6,908 nt of DNA, from positions 1 through 6,908 of the forward strand of contig CAJTOG010000079.1 in assembly GCA_910577575.1 (NCBI GenBank), read 5' to 3'. The stretch's first letter is position 1, and each line of letters begins with the position of its first letter. Source of the stretch: an uncultured Ruminococcus sp. GTDB taxonomy: Bacteria > Bacillota > Clostridia > Oscillospirales > Ruminococcaceae. A model generated the notes under the pieces. The model was given only the letters and a program-made list of their open reading frames with translations. It searched no databases and had not been told where the DNA came from. Positions 1-6,443 of the stretch are shown here, piece by piece. The position numbers were made by a program, and so were the translations under genes.

Positions 1-60
1 AATAGCAGTTGCATCAGCAATTGTCAATATTCCGTCACAGTTTGCATCACCGATAAGAGT
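1..60 (-). other. First calcium-binding segment of a type I dockerin (truncated by window edge)
   Basis: The last visible residues (1242-1261) read TLIGDANCDGILTIADATAI. This is the first half of a dockerin: an EF-hand-like loop with ligands at loop positions 1, 3, 5 and 12 (Asp1246, Asn1248, Asp1250, Asp1257) followed by the start of the F-helix. Positions 10 and 11, which govern cohesin choice in type I dockerins, are Ile-Ala rather than the Ser-Thr of Clostridium thermocellum; this resembles ruminococcal dockerins. A Pro/Thr linker (TPTKPTTPSELPEV) precedes it. The second repeat and the stop codon should lie within about 150-250 bases beyond the left edge. Confidence 0.85.
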
Positions 61-3000
61 AACTTCCGGAAGCTCCGATGGAGTTGTCGGCTTAGTCGGA
101 GTTTCAATAACAGGTTCATTTGAAGTAACTTTCCTGTTGTCCATACATCCGCCGTCTGTTTCAAACTCTTCTTTCAGTGCATCATAAAGAGTGGGAGAAG
201 AATTTGTACTGAGTTTATAATCTCCTGAAGGAATATAGCTTACAAAAGCATCAGTATCAAAGTTAGCATATTTGTTATTTGTATCAACCTTTGCACTCTT
301 ATCTGTTACAATAGTACCATTGTTTTCTGTACCCCTATTGTTTGTAAACTCATCATTGTAACTCTTTATTGCACCTGAATCAACTCTCATGGTATTCTTG
401 CTGTTCATGAATGCATTGTATTCAGAGAAAATATATGCGTCTGCTCTTGTATTCATACAATAACTGGTCTGTCCATCAAATATATTATTATACATATGGA
501 TATTGGCTTTACGTGCAAGAGGTCCTCTTGATTCACAGTCTTTCCAGTAGTTGTGATGATACGTGAGCATATACTGAAGGTTGCTGTCTGATGCACCGAC
601 AAGATTTGTCTTGTGGTATCCCTCATAATAGCAATAACTGTTTGTAAAATACATACCACGTTTAAAATCACAGGCACCGTCACCTTCTGCCTTGTCTGAT
701 TCCGCTGGATTGGCAATATGGGGAACATAGAACTCACAGTTATGAATCCAGCATCTCTCAACAGAAGCCGTAAGAGATGAACCTTCCTGAACACCCTCCA
801 TACCTATGCAATCTTCCGGAACGTTATGAAATTCAACATTTCTTACTTCAAAGCTCTTTCCGTATTCAGGAGCAGATGATTCAGCCATGAAATGGAATCC
901 CCAGCCGTCAATTTCTGCATCAGAGCCAACACCCTCAATGGTGATATCCTTACCGGATTTCATACGTGCCATAAAACCATTATCACCCTTTGAACCACCC
1001 ATATCGACCGAATCGAATACTGTAAGTCCGTCTGGAGCAGTAACTGTACCTACAATTCTTATTACAAGCGGAGTACCATCCTCGGCAAGTTTCTTAATGA
1101 TACCGGAATTTGTATTGGCTGTACCACCGTTTGCATTCTTTCCTGTACCGATATCCTGACCCACAGAGTTAAGAATATTTCCGATACCCTTAACAGTTGT
1201 ACCGTCCTTTGAAGTAACGGAAACTGTATTCTTATTTTCTTCAGTTATATACAAAACTTTTGCATTTAATTTAAGTTCTCCGCCGTCAGTATAAGCACCT
1301 ACACCCTCGTCATAATTGAAATGAGCATAACCTGAACGGTCCTGTTGACCTACAACAATACCTGACTGTGTAACTTTGCCTTTTGTTGTATCAAGAGTTA
1401 TTGAATAAGTACCGGGCTTCAATCCTAAAAGGTCAACCCTTACGCCCTCTGCAACATCTCTTACAAGATACTCAAAATCATCTCCTGTGAGATTCCCTGA
1501 TGACGCACCTGAATATGATACACCCGTAACACTTGCATCAGTAAGACCCGAACATACAAGATAAGCCATTTCATTCCATCCGCCTGCATAAACAACCTTT
1601 ATATCTTCGGAAGGAATAATAGGTGAAGGTATATCAGTAACTACAGGCACAGTAGTTGTATTCTGACTCGGATTCTGTGATGAAGATGAAGAAACAGAAC
1701 CGGCAGAGCCTCCGAATATCATATAGAAGAGATTTGCTGTATCTGCCTTTGTAATTGTATGTAAGCCTGATGTAAGTTCAACTTCAATAACTCCGTTTGA
1801 ACCCGTATATTTTTTTCCATCAACTTTTATAGTCGGAACAGTTTCAACAAATACCAAAGTAAGTTTTCCTGCTGAACCAGCATTGAAAGAAACATTTGTA
1901 GAAGATTCCATCTTAAGACACTGCGTAAGTGTTTTGCCGTCATAACTAACAGTACCTTTGGATGAAGAGAGATTGCCTGTAATTGTATAGAAACTGCTAT
2001 CTGTTCCGTTTGCAGTGAAGTTATGAACCTGACCGCCCGAAACAACAGGAACTGAAGTAACAGTAGTTGTCTTGGTAGTTGTTTTTTCAGTAGTATTTGA
2101 CGAAGAGGCAGTTGTAACTTGCGGGGGATTTGAAACATCTTCCTTGAATCCGCTTCCTATAGCTAATATTGAATCGTCATAAGCAATGAGTGCAGCTTTA
2201 AGAGCATCATTTACTGCATAACTTGTATCATCAACAGCATTATCAAATTCCCATTTGAAATCTCCACCATCAACACGACCTGCCTTTGACATAACAATTG
2301 ACGGAACATCTTCAGCAGCATCAACACTGTAACTGTAAAAATCACTTGCTGTATCAAAGTTGTTGTAAGTGTTTCCGCCGGATTTGGATTTTACGGAAGA
2401 CGGAACACTTTCATCTCTTGATGAAACAACATAGGCATCAAAATCGGTATTATTTTCGCTGTATGGCACAAATTTTTCAGCACCCTCAATAATATTTCCG
2501 TATGCTTTTATCATACCGCCTGTTTCACCTGAAAGTACAAGCCCGCCTTCTGAGCCCTGTGCTGAAATGAGCATCGGTTCTTTACAGTTTCTGAAATAAT
2601 TATTTTCAGCAAATATTGAAGAACCGGTAGTTGAACCGATACCGTATTTTGCATTTCCGTCATAGTAGTTATTGTATACGTGAACTGTTGCAACTCTTAC
2701 TCTCGGGTGACGTGAATCAGAATGGTCATACCAGTTATGATGATATGTAATATAGTTTGATGTATCGCTTGAATTTGCACCCTGAAGATTACATTTTCCA
2801 TTATCAAAGAAATGATTATAGGAATGAGTTACATTATGTGATTTTTTTGTATCAAGAGCACCGTCTCCCTTGACCTGGTCAGCGTCTGAACCTGCATCGC
2901 CGTAAAAAAAGTCACAGTTATGAACCCAGCAATATGAATTACCCTGCTGAAGTCCGCAGTCATCGCCCTCTTCACTGTTACAGTTCATAAAGCCTATATT

Positions 3001-3783
3001 TCTTACTTCAACATTTACACAGTTTTTCATAACAAGACCAAACCCGTTGAAAGTTGCATCGTTTCCGATACCTTCAACTGTCATTCCGGCGGTTACTGTA
3101 TCAAGATAAAGGTCGCCTTTTGTAAGAACTGACGGGTCAGTAATATTACCAATAATTCTGATTGCTATCGGACGTGTTTCCTTACCCTTTTTATATCCGA
3201 GAATAATATTCTGAATGCCGGTGCAGGCAACTTCTCCTTTTCCTTCAACATTAAGATTTGCTGTAACAGTATCCTTTGTTTCCTCTGTAACATAAACAAC
3301 AATTGCATCACTTTTGAGGGTACCATCATCGTTGTAAGCTCCAGAAGATGAACCACCCACGAAACCATAACCGCTTCTGTCATGGGCATAAACATTTGCT
3401 GAACTTTGAGCAGCTTTTGAAGCATCTTCTTTGCCATTTATAATAGGAACAATTTTTAACGTATGGTTTCCTTCTTTGAGACCAACAGCATCAGCTCTCA
3501 TATAACCACTGTATTGTCTGATAAGCATAGAATCAATCTGTATACCATCAACATAAACGTTATATCCATCAGCACCTGAAACAGCACCCCATGTAGCATA
3601 CATACCCTCTGCATATCCTACGGCTGTATTTATATTTACAACTGAATTGGCTGCAAAAGTATTTATAAGACTGTTTGTCATCATAGGAACAGTAATTCCC
3701 ATTGAACCTGCGGAAGCTGAAATTCCTATTACAGCAGATGCTGTAAGTGCCATTATTCTTTTTTTCATAATTGAATTTCTCAT
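1..3783 (-). CDS. Secreted double-domain pectate lyase (PL1-PL1) with dockerin, 3' end outside window
   Basis: This gene encodes a secreted pectin-degrading enzyme, presumably cleaving polygalacturonate by calcium-dependent beta-elimination. The frame is open for 1261 codons without a stop and runs off the left edge. Order of parts by residue: signal peptide 1 to about 25 or 45 (MRNSIMKKR, then a hydrophobic stretch, with ASA-G or FAA-N as possible cleavage sites); FN3-like 46-134; PL1 module A about 135-545; Thr/Ser linker 550-581; beta-rich accessory module 582-692; Ser/Thr/Pro linker 694-724; FN3-like 727-814; PL1 module B about 815-1217; Pro/Thr linker 1222-1241; dockerin from 1242. The start is fixed by GGAGGG seven bases upstream; a second ATG at codon 6 has no such site. 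The gene has its own promoter and leader. Dockerin-bearing enzymes dock onto cohesins of a cellulosome, so this one probably acts at the cell surface on plant cell walls. The pectate lyase family is secure; exact substrate and cohesin partner are not. Confidence 0.93.
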   Translation of the reverse strand, partial: MRNSIMKKRIMALTASAVIGISASAGSMGITVPMMTNSLINTFAANSVVNINTAVGYAEGMYATWGAVSGADGYNVYVDGIQIDSMLIRQYSGYMRADAVGLKEGNHTLKIVPIINGKEDASKAAQSSANVYAHDRSGYGFVGGSSSGAYNDDGTLKSDAIVVYVTEETKDTVTANLNVEGKGEVACTGIQNIILGYKKGKETRPIAIRIIGNITDPSVLTKGDLYLDTVTAGMTVEGIGNDATFNGFGLVMKNCVNVEVRNIGFMNCNSEEGDDCGLQQGNSYCWVHNCDFFYGDAGSDADQVKGDGALDTKKSHNVTHSYNHFFDNGKCNLQGANSSDTSNYITYHHNWYDHSDSRHPRVRVATVHVYNNYYDGNAKYGIGSTTGSSIFAENNYFRNCKEPMLISAQGSEGGLVLSGETGGMIKAYGNIIEGAEKFVPYSENNTDFDAYVVSSRDESVPSSVKSKSGGNTYNNFDTASDFYSYSVDAAEDVPSIVMSKAGRVDGGDFKWEFDNAVDDTSYAVNDALKAALIAYDDSILAIGSGFKEDVSNPPQVTTASSSNTTEKTTTKTTTVTSVPVVSGGQVHNFTANGTDSSFYTITGNLSSSKGTVSYDGKTLTQCLKMESSTNVSFNAGSAGKLTLVFVETVPTIKVDGKKYTGSNGVIEVELTSGLHTITKADTANLFYMIFGGSAGSVSSSSSQNPSQNTTTVPVVTDIPSPIIPSEDIKVVYAGGWNEMAYLVCSGLTDASVTGVSYSGASSGNLTGDDFEYLVRDVAEGVRVDLLGLKPGTYSITLDTTKGKVTQSGIVVGQQDRSGYAHFNYDEGVGAYTDGGELKLNAKVLYITEENKNTVSVTSKDGTTVKGIGNILNSVGQDIGTGKNANGGTANTNSGIIKKLAEDGTPLVIRIVGTVTAPDGLTVFDSVDMGGSKGDNGFMARMKSGKDITIEGVGSDAEIDGWGFHFMAESSAPEYGKSFEVRNVEFHNVPEDCIGMEGVQEGSSLTASVERCWIHNCEFYVPHIANPAESDKAEGDGACDFKRGMYFTNSYCYYEGYHKTNLVGASDSNLQYMLTYHHNYWKDCESRGPLARKANIHMYNNIFDGQTSYCMNTRADAYIFSEYNAFMNSKNTMRVDSGAIKSYNDEFTNNRGTENNGTIVTDKSAKVDTNNKYANFDTDAFVSYIPSGDYKLSTNSSPTLYDALKEEFETDGGCMDNRKVTSNEPVIETPTKPTTPSELPEVTLIGDANCDGILTIADATAI
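133..1341 (-). other. PL1 pectate lyase module B within the large CDS
   Basis: Residues about 815-1217 form a second PL1 unit. It opens with DRSGYAHFNYDEGVGAY and continues with CWIHNCEFYVP (1010-1020), EGDGACDFK (1033-1041), LTYHHNYWKDCESRGPLAR (1073-1091) and IHMYNNIFDG (1095-1104). Arg1086 and Arg1091 hold the same Arg-x(4)-Arg spacing as module A, and Asp1035 and Asp1039 the same calcium pair. Glu990-Asp991 lie where the third ligand is expected. Outside these motifs the two modules differ strongly, so they are old paralogues rather than a recent tandem copy. Module B has a longer insert between the WIHNC strand and the DGACD strand (HIANPAESDKAEG), which may reshape the binding cleft. 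Likely active, perhaps with a different preference for methylation or chain length (inference). Confidence 0.86.
1708..2040 (-). other. Beta-rich accessory module between the two catalytic units
   Basis: Residues 582-692 are bounded on both sides by Ser/Thr/Pro linkers, the usual sign of an independently folding module. The sequence is rich in alternating beta-strand patterns and Gly/Asn turns: HNFTANGTDSSFYTITGNLS, then KGTVSYDGKTLTQCLKMESS, then FVETVPTIKVDGKKYTG, then HTITKADTANLFYMIFGG. I recognise this as a kind of module attached to gut bacterial pectinases but cannot name the family with confidence. A carbohydrate-binding role is the natural guess, with CBM77-like pectin binding as one candidate to test. 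It has no catalytic signature that I can see. Confidence 0.6.
2149..3378 (-). other. PL1 pectate lyase module A within the large CDS
   Basis: Residues about 135-545 form the first polysaccharide lyase family 1 unit, a right-handed beta-helix in known members. The core reads WVHNCDFFYGD (286-296), DGALD (307-311), ITYHHNWYD (345-353), SRHPRVR (357-363) and VHVYNNYYDG (367-376). By alignment to characterised PL1 enzymes, Arg358 is the catalytic base and Arg363, five residues on, binds substrate. Asp307 and Asp311 match the calcium pair spaced by four, and Asp274 or Asp275 the third calcium ligand. The unit opens with DRSGYGF (135-141), a junction motif shared in modified form with module B. Its tail, with YNNFDT followed by SDFYSYSVDAAEDVPS, is also echoed in module B. 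All key residues are present, so it should be active. Confidence 0.88.
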
Positions 3784-3790
3784 TGTCTTT

Positions 3791-3796
3791 CCCTCC
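3791..3796 (-). promoter_or_regulatory. Ribosome binding site of the pectate lyase gene
   Basis: The minus strand reads GGAGGG followed by AAAGACA and ATG, a near-perfect Shine-Dalgarno with a seven-base spacer. It decides the start at 3783 over the in-frame ATG at 3768. Confidence 0.88.
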
Positions 3797-3826
3797 GTTG
3801 AAATTTAATAAATATAGTGATATGTT

Positions 3827-3857
3827 AAGTACAGATTTGTCCGAACTGTCTGTACTT
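3827..3857 (-). promoter_or_regulatory. 9-bp perfect inverted repeat in the pectate lyase leader (operator or RNA hairpin)
   Basis: AAGTACAGA at 3827-3835 is matched perfectly by TCTGTACTT at 3849-3857 around a 13-base centre. On the minus strand it begins about 20 bases after the predicted transcription start and ends about 30 bases before the Shine-Dalgarno. No T-run follows, so it is not an intrinsic terminator. It could be an operator for a dimeric repressor placed to block elongation or initiation, or a leader hairpin affecting mRNA stability. The sequence alone does not choose between them. Confidence 0.6.
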
Positions 3858-3882
3858 TGGCTTTAAATTAACTAATGTATAT

Positions 3883-3911
3883 ATTATATCTCAATTTCCA
3901 GGAGTTTTCAA
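3883..3911 (-). promoter_or_regulatory. Sigma-A type promoter of the pectate lyase gene
   Basis: The minus strand carries TTGAAA (3911-3906), a 17-base spacer, then a perfect TATAAT (3888-3883). Predicted transcription start is near 3876, giving a leader of about 93 bases. It lies in the intergenic region downstream of the transporter terminator, so the pectinase is expected to be transcribed on its own. Confidence 0.8.
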
Positions 3912-3943
3912 TGATATATAATACTCATTAACTGATATATTAT
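3912..3943 (-). repeat. Direct repeat spaced 21 bp, abutting the -35 box
   Basis: On the plus strand TGATATATAAT (3912-3922) and TGATATATTAT (3933-3943) match at 10 of 11 positions with a start-to-start distance of 21 bp, two helical turns. The inner copy directly touches the -35 hexamer of the pectate lyase promoter. This arrangement is typical of tandem sites for response-regulator or similar activators. The repeat consists almost wholly of A and T in an AT-rich spacer, so chance is a real alternative. Confidence 0.45.
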
Positions 3944-3989
3944 GCTTTTTAAATAGTTTATAAAATCCAATTCGTCAATCGCATTCTGC

Positions 3990-4028
3990 ATAAAAATAAA
4001 TGAGGAGACGCTAAAACTTCTCCTCATT
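3990..4028 (-). terminator. Intrinsic terminator after the decayed transporter operon
   Basis: A perfect 10-bp stem, AATGAGGAGA at 3999-4008 with TCTCCTCATT at 4019-4028, encloses a 10-base loop. On the minus strand it is followed by TATTTTTAT. It lies eight bases beyond the permease stop codon (4037) and keeps transcription from above out of the pectate lyase promoter region. The hairpin is intact although the genes it served are broken. Confidence 0.88.
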
Positions 4029-4036
4029 ATATACAA

Positions 4037-4658
4037 TCAATCAATAGATTTGAGCGATTCTGCCATATTGATTTTCTCAAGCTTTATTCCCATAAATATA
4101 TTAACTATGAAATTAAATCCAAACGTCAGAATAATACTAAAAATATAGCTTGATGGAAGCAATATTACACTAAAATCAATCATATCAACTATAATATGTT
4201 CAATGACAAATCTATGAAGCAGGATTCTAAGTCCGAGACTGTAAACAATACCCATGACAGTGAGTGCAAGATTTTCCTTTAAAACATATGCAGAAGTTTC
4301 ATTCCTGAAAAACCAAGTACTTTTATAGTAGCAATTTCTCTTGTTCGTTCTGTGATGTTTATGTTTGTAAGATTATATATTACTATAAATACAAGGACTA
4401 CTGCACATATTATTATAAATTATATAATCAAGACTGCTCATTGTATCAGACATATGTTTTTTTACATCATTAAAAAGAGAAACCATAGTTACACATGAAT
4501 TCTTTTAAATTGCCGCTGACTTAGTATGGAAGTTGTGACACGAACACCGGAAAAAAATCCTACACTAAGAGCTATTATAGCTAAAATTACATAAATCTAC
4601 CAAATGTATCTTTCATATCACGCAAGGAAGATTTTCTTATAATGGATTTCTTCATCAT
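4037..4658 (-). pseudogene. Remnant of FtsX/MacB-type ABC transporter permease
   Basis: Fragments in several frames match the large clostridial FtsX-domain permeases that pair with BceA/MacB-type ATPases. The N-terminal piece starts at 4658 with MMKKSIIRKSSLRDMKDTF and GRF, then continues after a frameshift near 4590-4595 with VILAIIALSVGFFSGVRVTT, the first membrane segment. Next comes a jump, near 4500-4540, straight to a C-terminal piece: VSLFNDVKKHMSDTMSSLDY, then a frameshift near 4411, then ICAVVLVFIVIYNLTNINIT and ERTREIATIKVLGF, a frameshift near 4307, and ETSAYVLKENLALTVMGIVYS through to MAESLKSID and a stop. About 200 codons remain; family members of this type have roughly a thousand, so most of the extracellular and middle region is deleted. 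It starts a few bases after the ATPase remnant, showing a former operon. It cannot make a working permease. Confidence 0.88.
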
Positions 4659-4664
4659 CCGTCA

Positions 4665-5340
4665 TCATTCAATATCTGCAACATCAGTTATATTGTCATT
4701 TATTCTAATATTAGCAATCTATCCTTTTTTTACCATTATGATTCTGTTCGCTATAGCAGATAAAGTCTGATTATGAGTGATAACAACAACCATTTTGCCT
4801 GTTTTACGGCAGGTATCCTGCAAAGCTTTAAAATCGACTTGCCGGTGTTATAGTCAAGTGCATCAGTAGGTTCATCGCAAAGTAAAAGTTTAGGATTTTT
4901 CACTAATGCACAGTCTGTAGCCACCCTCTGCTGTTCATCTCCTGAAAGCTGTGCAGGAAAATTCTTAAGTCTGTTATGTTCAAGTACAGTTTCAACATCA
5001 AGATGGTCCTTACGGATTTGTGAAGCAAGCTCGACGTTTTTTAGTGCAGTAAGATTCTGCACTAAATTATAAAACTGAAATAAAAATCCAACATCATAAC
5101 GACGATATGCAGTAAGTTGTATTTTATTGAAACATGAAATATCAGTTCCGTCAAAAACTGCACTTCCGCTTGTCAAAGTATCAATTCCGCTCAAAATATT
5201 CAGAATAGTTGTTTTTCCTGCACCCGATGCCCATACTATGACACAAAACTCTCCTTTTTCAATTGAAAACCTGATTGTATTTATTTCTGTTTCCCCTATC
5301 CTCAAGTTTTGATGATATTCTGAAACTCTACATAACTCAT
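4665..5340 (-). pseudogene. Broken ABC transporter ATP-binding protein (BceA/MacB/LolD type)
   Basis: The original start is the ATG at 5340 (MSYVEFQNIIKT), which has AGGAG seven bases upstream. A one-base loss near 5308-5313 shifts into the main body, RIGETEINTIRFSIEKGEF onward. The body keeps FQFYNLVQNLTALKNVELAS, KNPKLLLCDEPT and ALDYNTGKSILKL, diagnostic of this ATPase family. A second one-base loss near 4820-4826 throws the frame; the missing tail (LQDTCRKTGKMVVVITHNQT, then IANRIIMVKKG) is readable in the next frame, followed by an in-frame TAG, then IANIRINDNITDVADIE and TGA where family members end IEW. Conserved motifs are also damaged: the first Gly of Walker A is Trp (WASGAGKTT), the signature is LSGDE instead of LSGGE, EPTG is EPTD, and about five residues are missing before RLKNFPAQ. 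Nonfunctional with high confidence. Intact relatives are antimicrobial peptide or lipoprotein transporters. Confidence 0.9.
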
Positions 5341-5347
5341 AAAAATA

Positions 5348-5352
5348 CTCCT
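5348..5352 (-). promoter_or_regulatory. Ribosome binding site of the broken ABC ATPase gene
   Basis: The minus strand reads AGGAG, then TATTTTT, then ATG at 5340. It identifies the true ancestral start, upstream of the first frameshift. It lies only about 11 bases after the T-run of the pfkA terminator. Confidence 0.7.
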
Positions 5353-5363
5353 TTTATTTTTAT

Positions 5364-5390
5364 AAAAAAATGTCCCCTTTTTAAAGGGGA
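5364..5390 (-). terminator. Intrinsic terminator of pfkA
   Basis: The minus strand folds as TCCCCTT with AAGGGGA, a 7-bp stem with a 4-base loop (5373-5390), followed by CA and seven T residues (5364-5370). It begins 26 bases after the pfkA stop codon. Confidence 0.9.
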
Positions 5391-5416
5391 GCATTTAAGA
5401 ACTGAATTTTTTAATC

Positions 5417-6379
5417 TCAGAATGCAATTTCTTCTGCAATATGATGAAGCTTTTCATCATAAGGTTTTTTCATGGAAAGAGCTTCCTGAATATCATAGTC
5501 AACAATTTTGCTGTCCTTGATTCCCACAACACGATTTCCTACACCCTGTTCCAGAAGCTCAACGGCATAATAACCCATTCTTGTTGCCTCAACTCTGTCT
5601 CTGAGCGTCGGGTTTCCGCCTCTCTGAACATGACCCAAAATAGTAGCTCTTGCTTCAATACCGGTCTTTTCCTGAAGTGCAGCAGCAATTTCCTGTGAAT
5701 GTCCGATTCCTTCTGCAACAATAACAACAAAATTCTGCTTACCCTTTGCTTTCTTTTCAAGCATTGTATTAGCAATAGCATCAATGTCATAAGGAACTTC
5801 CTGAGTGATTATGTCAGTTGCACCACACGCAATACCTGTATTTACAGCAATATGACCTGCACCACGTCCCATAACCTCAACCACGGAAATTCTGTCGTGT
5901 GACTGTGAAGTATCACGAAGTTTGTCAACAAGCTCCATGGCAGTATTCATAGCGGTGTCAAAACCAATTGTATAATCTGTACATGGAATATCATTATCAA
6001 TTGTTCCGGGGATTCCGACGCAAAGCATACCCATTGCAGACAAATCAGCTGCTCCTCTGAATGAACCGTCACCGCCGATAACAACAAGTCCTTCAATGCC
6101 TAATTCATCACATTTAGCCTTTGCCTTGGCAACACCTTCCTGAGTTCTGAATTCAGGACATCTTGCTGTATAAAGAACAGTACCGCCCTGATGAATAATA
6201 TCAGTAACGCTTCTTTCATCCATCTTGAAAATATCACCTGTGATAAGACCCATATAACCTCTGTGAACTCCATAAACTTCCATACCCTTGCTGATAGCAG
6301 TTCTTACAACAGCTCTTACAGCAGCATTCATGCCCGGAGCGTCGCCGCCGCTTGTAAGTACACCAATTTTTTTAATCAT
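5417..6379 (-). CDS. pfkA: ATP-dependent 6-phosphofructokinase
   Basis: This cytoplasmic enzyme phosphorylates fructose 6-phosphate to fructose 1,6-bisphosphate, the committed step of glycolysis. The 320-residue product has the normal bacterial PfkA length. Visible motifs: SGGDAPGMNAAVRAVVR (10-26) in the ATP site; IGGDGSFRGA (101-110); PGTIDNDI (124-131) with catalytic Asp128 (Asp127 in E. coli numbering); EVMGRGAGHIA (168-178) in the sugar-phosphate site; and HVQRGGNPTLRDR (250-262). Gly105 and Gly125 stand where pyrophosphate-dependent enzymes carry Asp and Lys, so ATP is the expected donor. Arg22 and Arg26 correspond to allosteric effector-site residues of the E. coli and Bacillus enzymes. 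The start is supported by GGAGAA six bases upaway from the ATG. A promoter lies in the gap after dnaE and a terminator follows, so it can be expressed as a single-gene unit. No oddities in the reading frame. Confidence 0.98.
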   Translation of the reverse strand: MIKKIGVLTSGGDAPGMNAAVRAVVRTAISKGMEVYGVHRGYMGLITGDIFKMDERSVTDIIHQGGTVLYTARCPEFRTQEGVAKAKAKCDELGIEGLVVIGGDGSFRGAADLSAMGMLCVGIPGTIDNDIPCTDYTIGFDTAMNTAMELVDKLRDTSQSHDRISVVEVMGRGAGHIAVNTGIACGATDIITQEVPYDIDAIANTMLEKKAKGKQNFVVIVAEGIGHSQEIAAALQEKTGIEARATILGHVQRGGNPTLRDRVEATRMGYYAVELLEQGVGNRVVGIKDSKIVDYDIQEALSMKKPYDEKLHHIAEEIAF

Positions 6380-6384
6380 ATAAA

Positions 6385-6390
6385 TTCTCC
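6385..6390 (-). promoter_or_regulatory. Ribosome binding site of pfkA
   Basis: The minus strand reads GGAGAA, then TTTAT, then ATG. The spacing is normal and no better start lies nearby. Confidence 0.7.
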
Positions 6391-6443
6391 ATTCTGCACC
6401 TTGCGTATTATTATGCCTGTCGGCTTAAATTCCATACATATAT

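Noticed and set aside
453..794. Minus-strand open frame of 113 codons, and similar ones at 1827-2138, 2511-2693, 3165-3437 and 5539-5790
   Set aside because: They sit out of frame inside the pectate lyase or pfkA genes, and the overlapping frame has clear homology and start signals.
2041..2112. Short ACT/ACA-rich repetitive DNA
   Set aside because: It encodes the Thr/Ser interdomain linker; low complexity is expected there and it is not a separate repeat element.
2298..2492. Plus-strand open frame with a Cys/His-rich product
   Set aside because: It lies wholly antisense to the pectate lyase frame, has no ribosome binding site and its composition follows from the opposite coding strand. The same holds for the plus-strand frames at 887-1159, 5127-5312, 5275-5520, 5441-5698, 5699-5902 and 6191-6595.
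3950..3978. Second promoter TTGACG with a TATTTA box 17 bases on, upstream of the pectinase
   Set aside because: The -10 matches only half the consensus, and the downstream TTGAAA-17-TATAAT pair is far better.
4037..4255. Separate small membrane protein of 72 residues
   Set aside because: Homologous sequence continues upstream in a neighbouring frame (NLTNINITERTREIATIKVL, then ETSAYVLKENLALT), so it is the C-terminal fragment of the broken permease.
4280..5313. Frameshifts in the transporter genes as sequencing errors in T or A runs
   Set aside because: Two of the shifts do fall in short T runs, but the region also has nonsense codons, substitutions in essential motifs and a very large deletion, while pfkA and the 1261-codon pectinase are free of errors.
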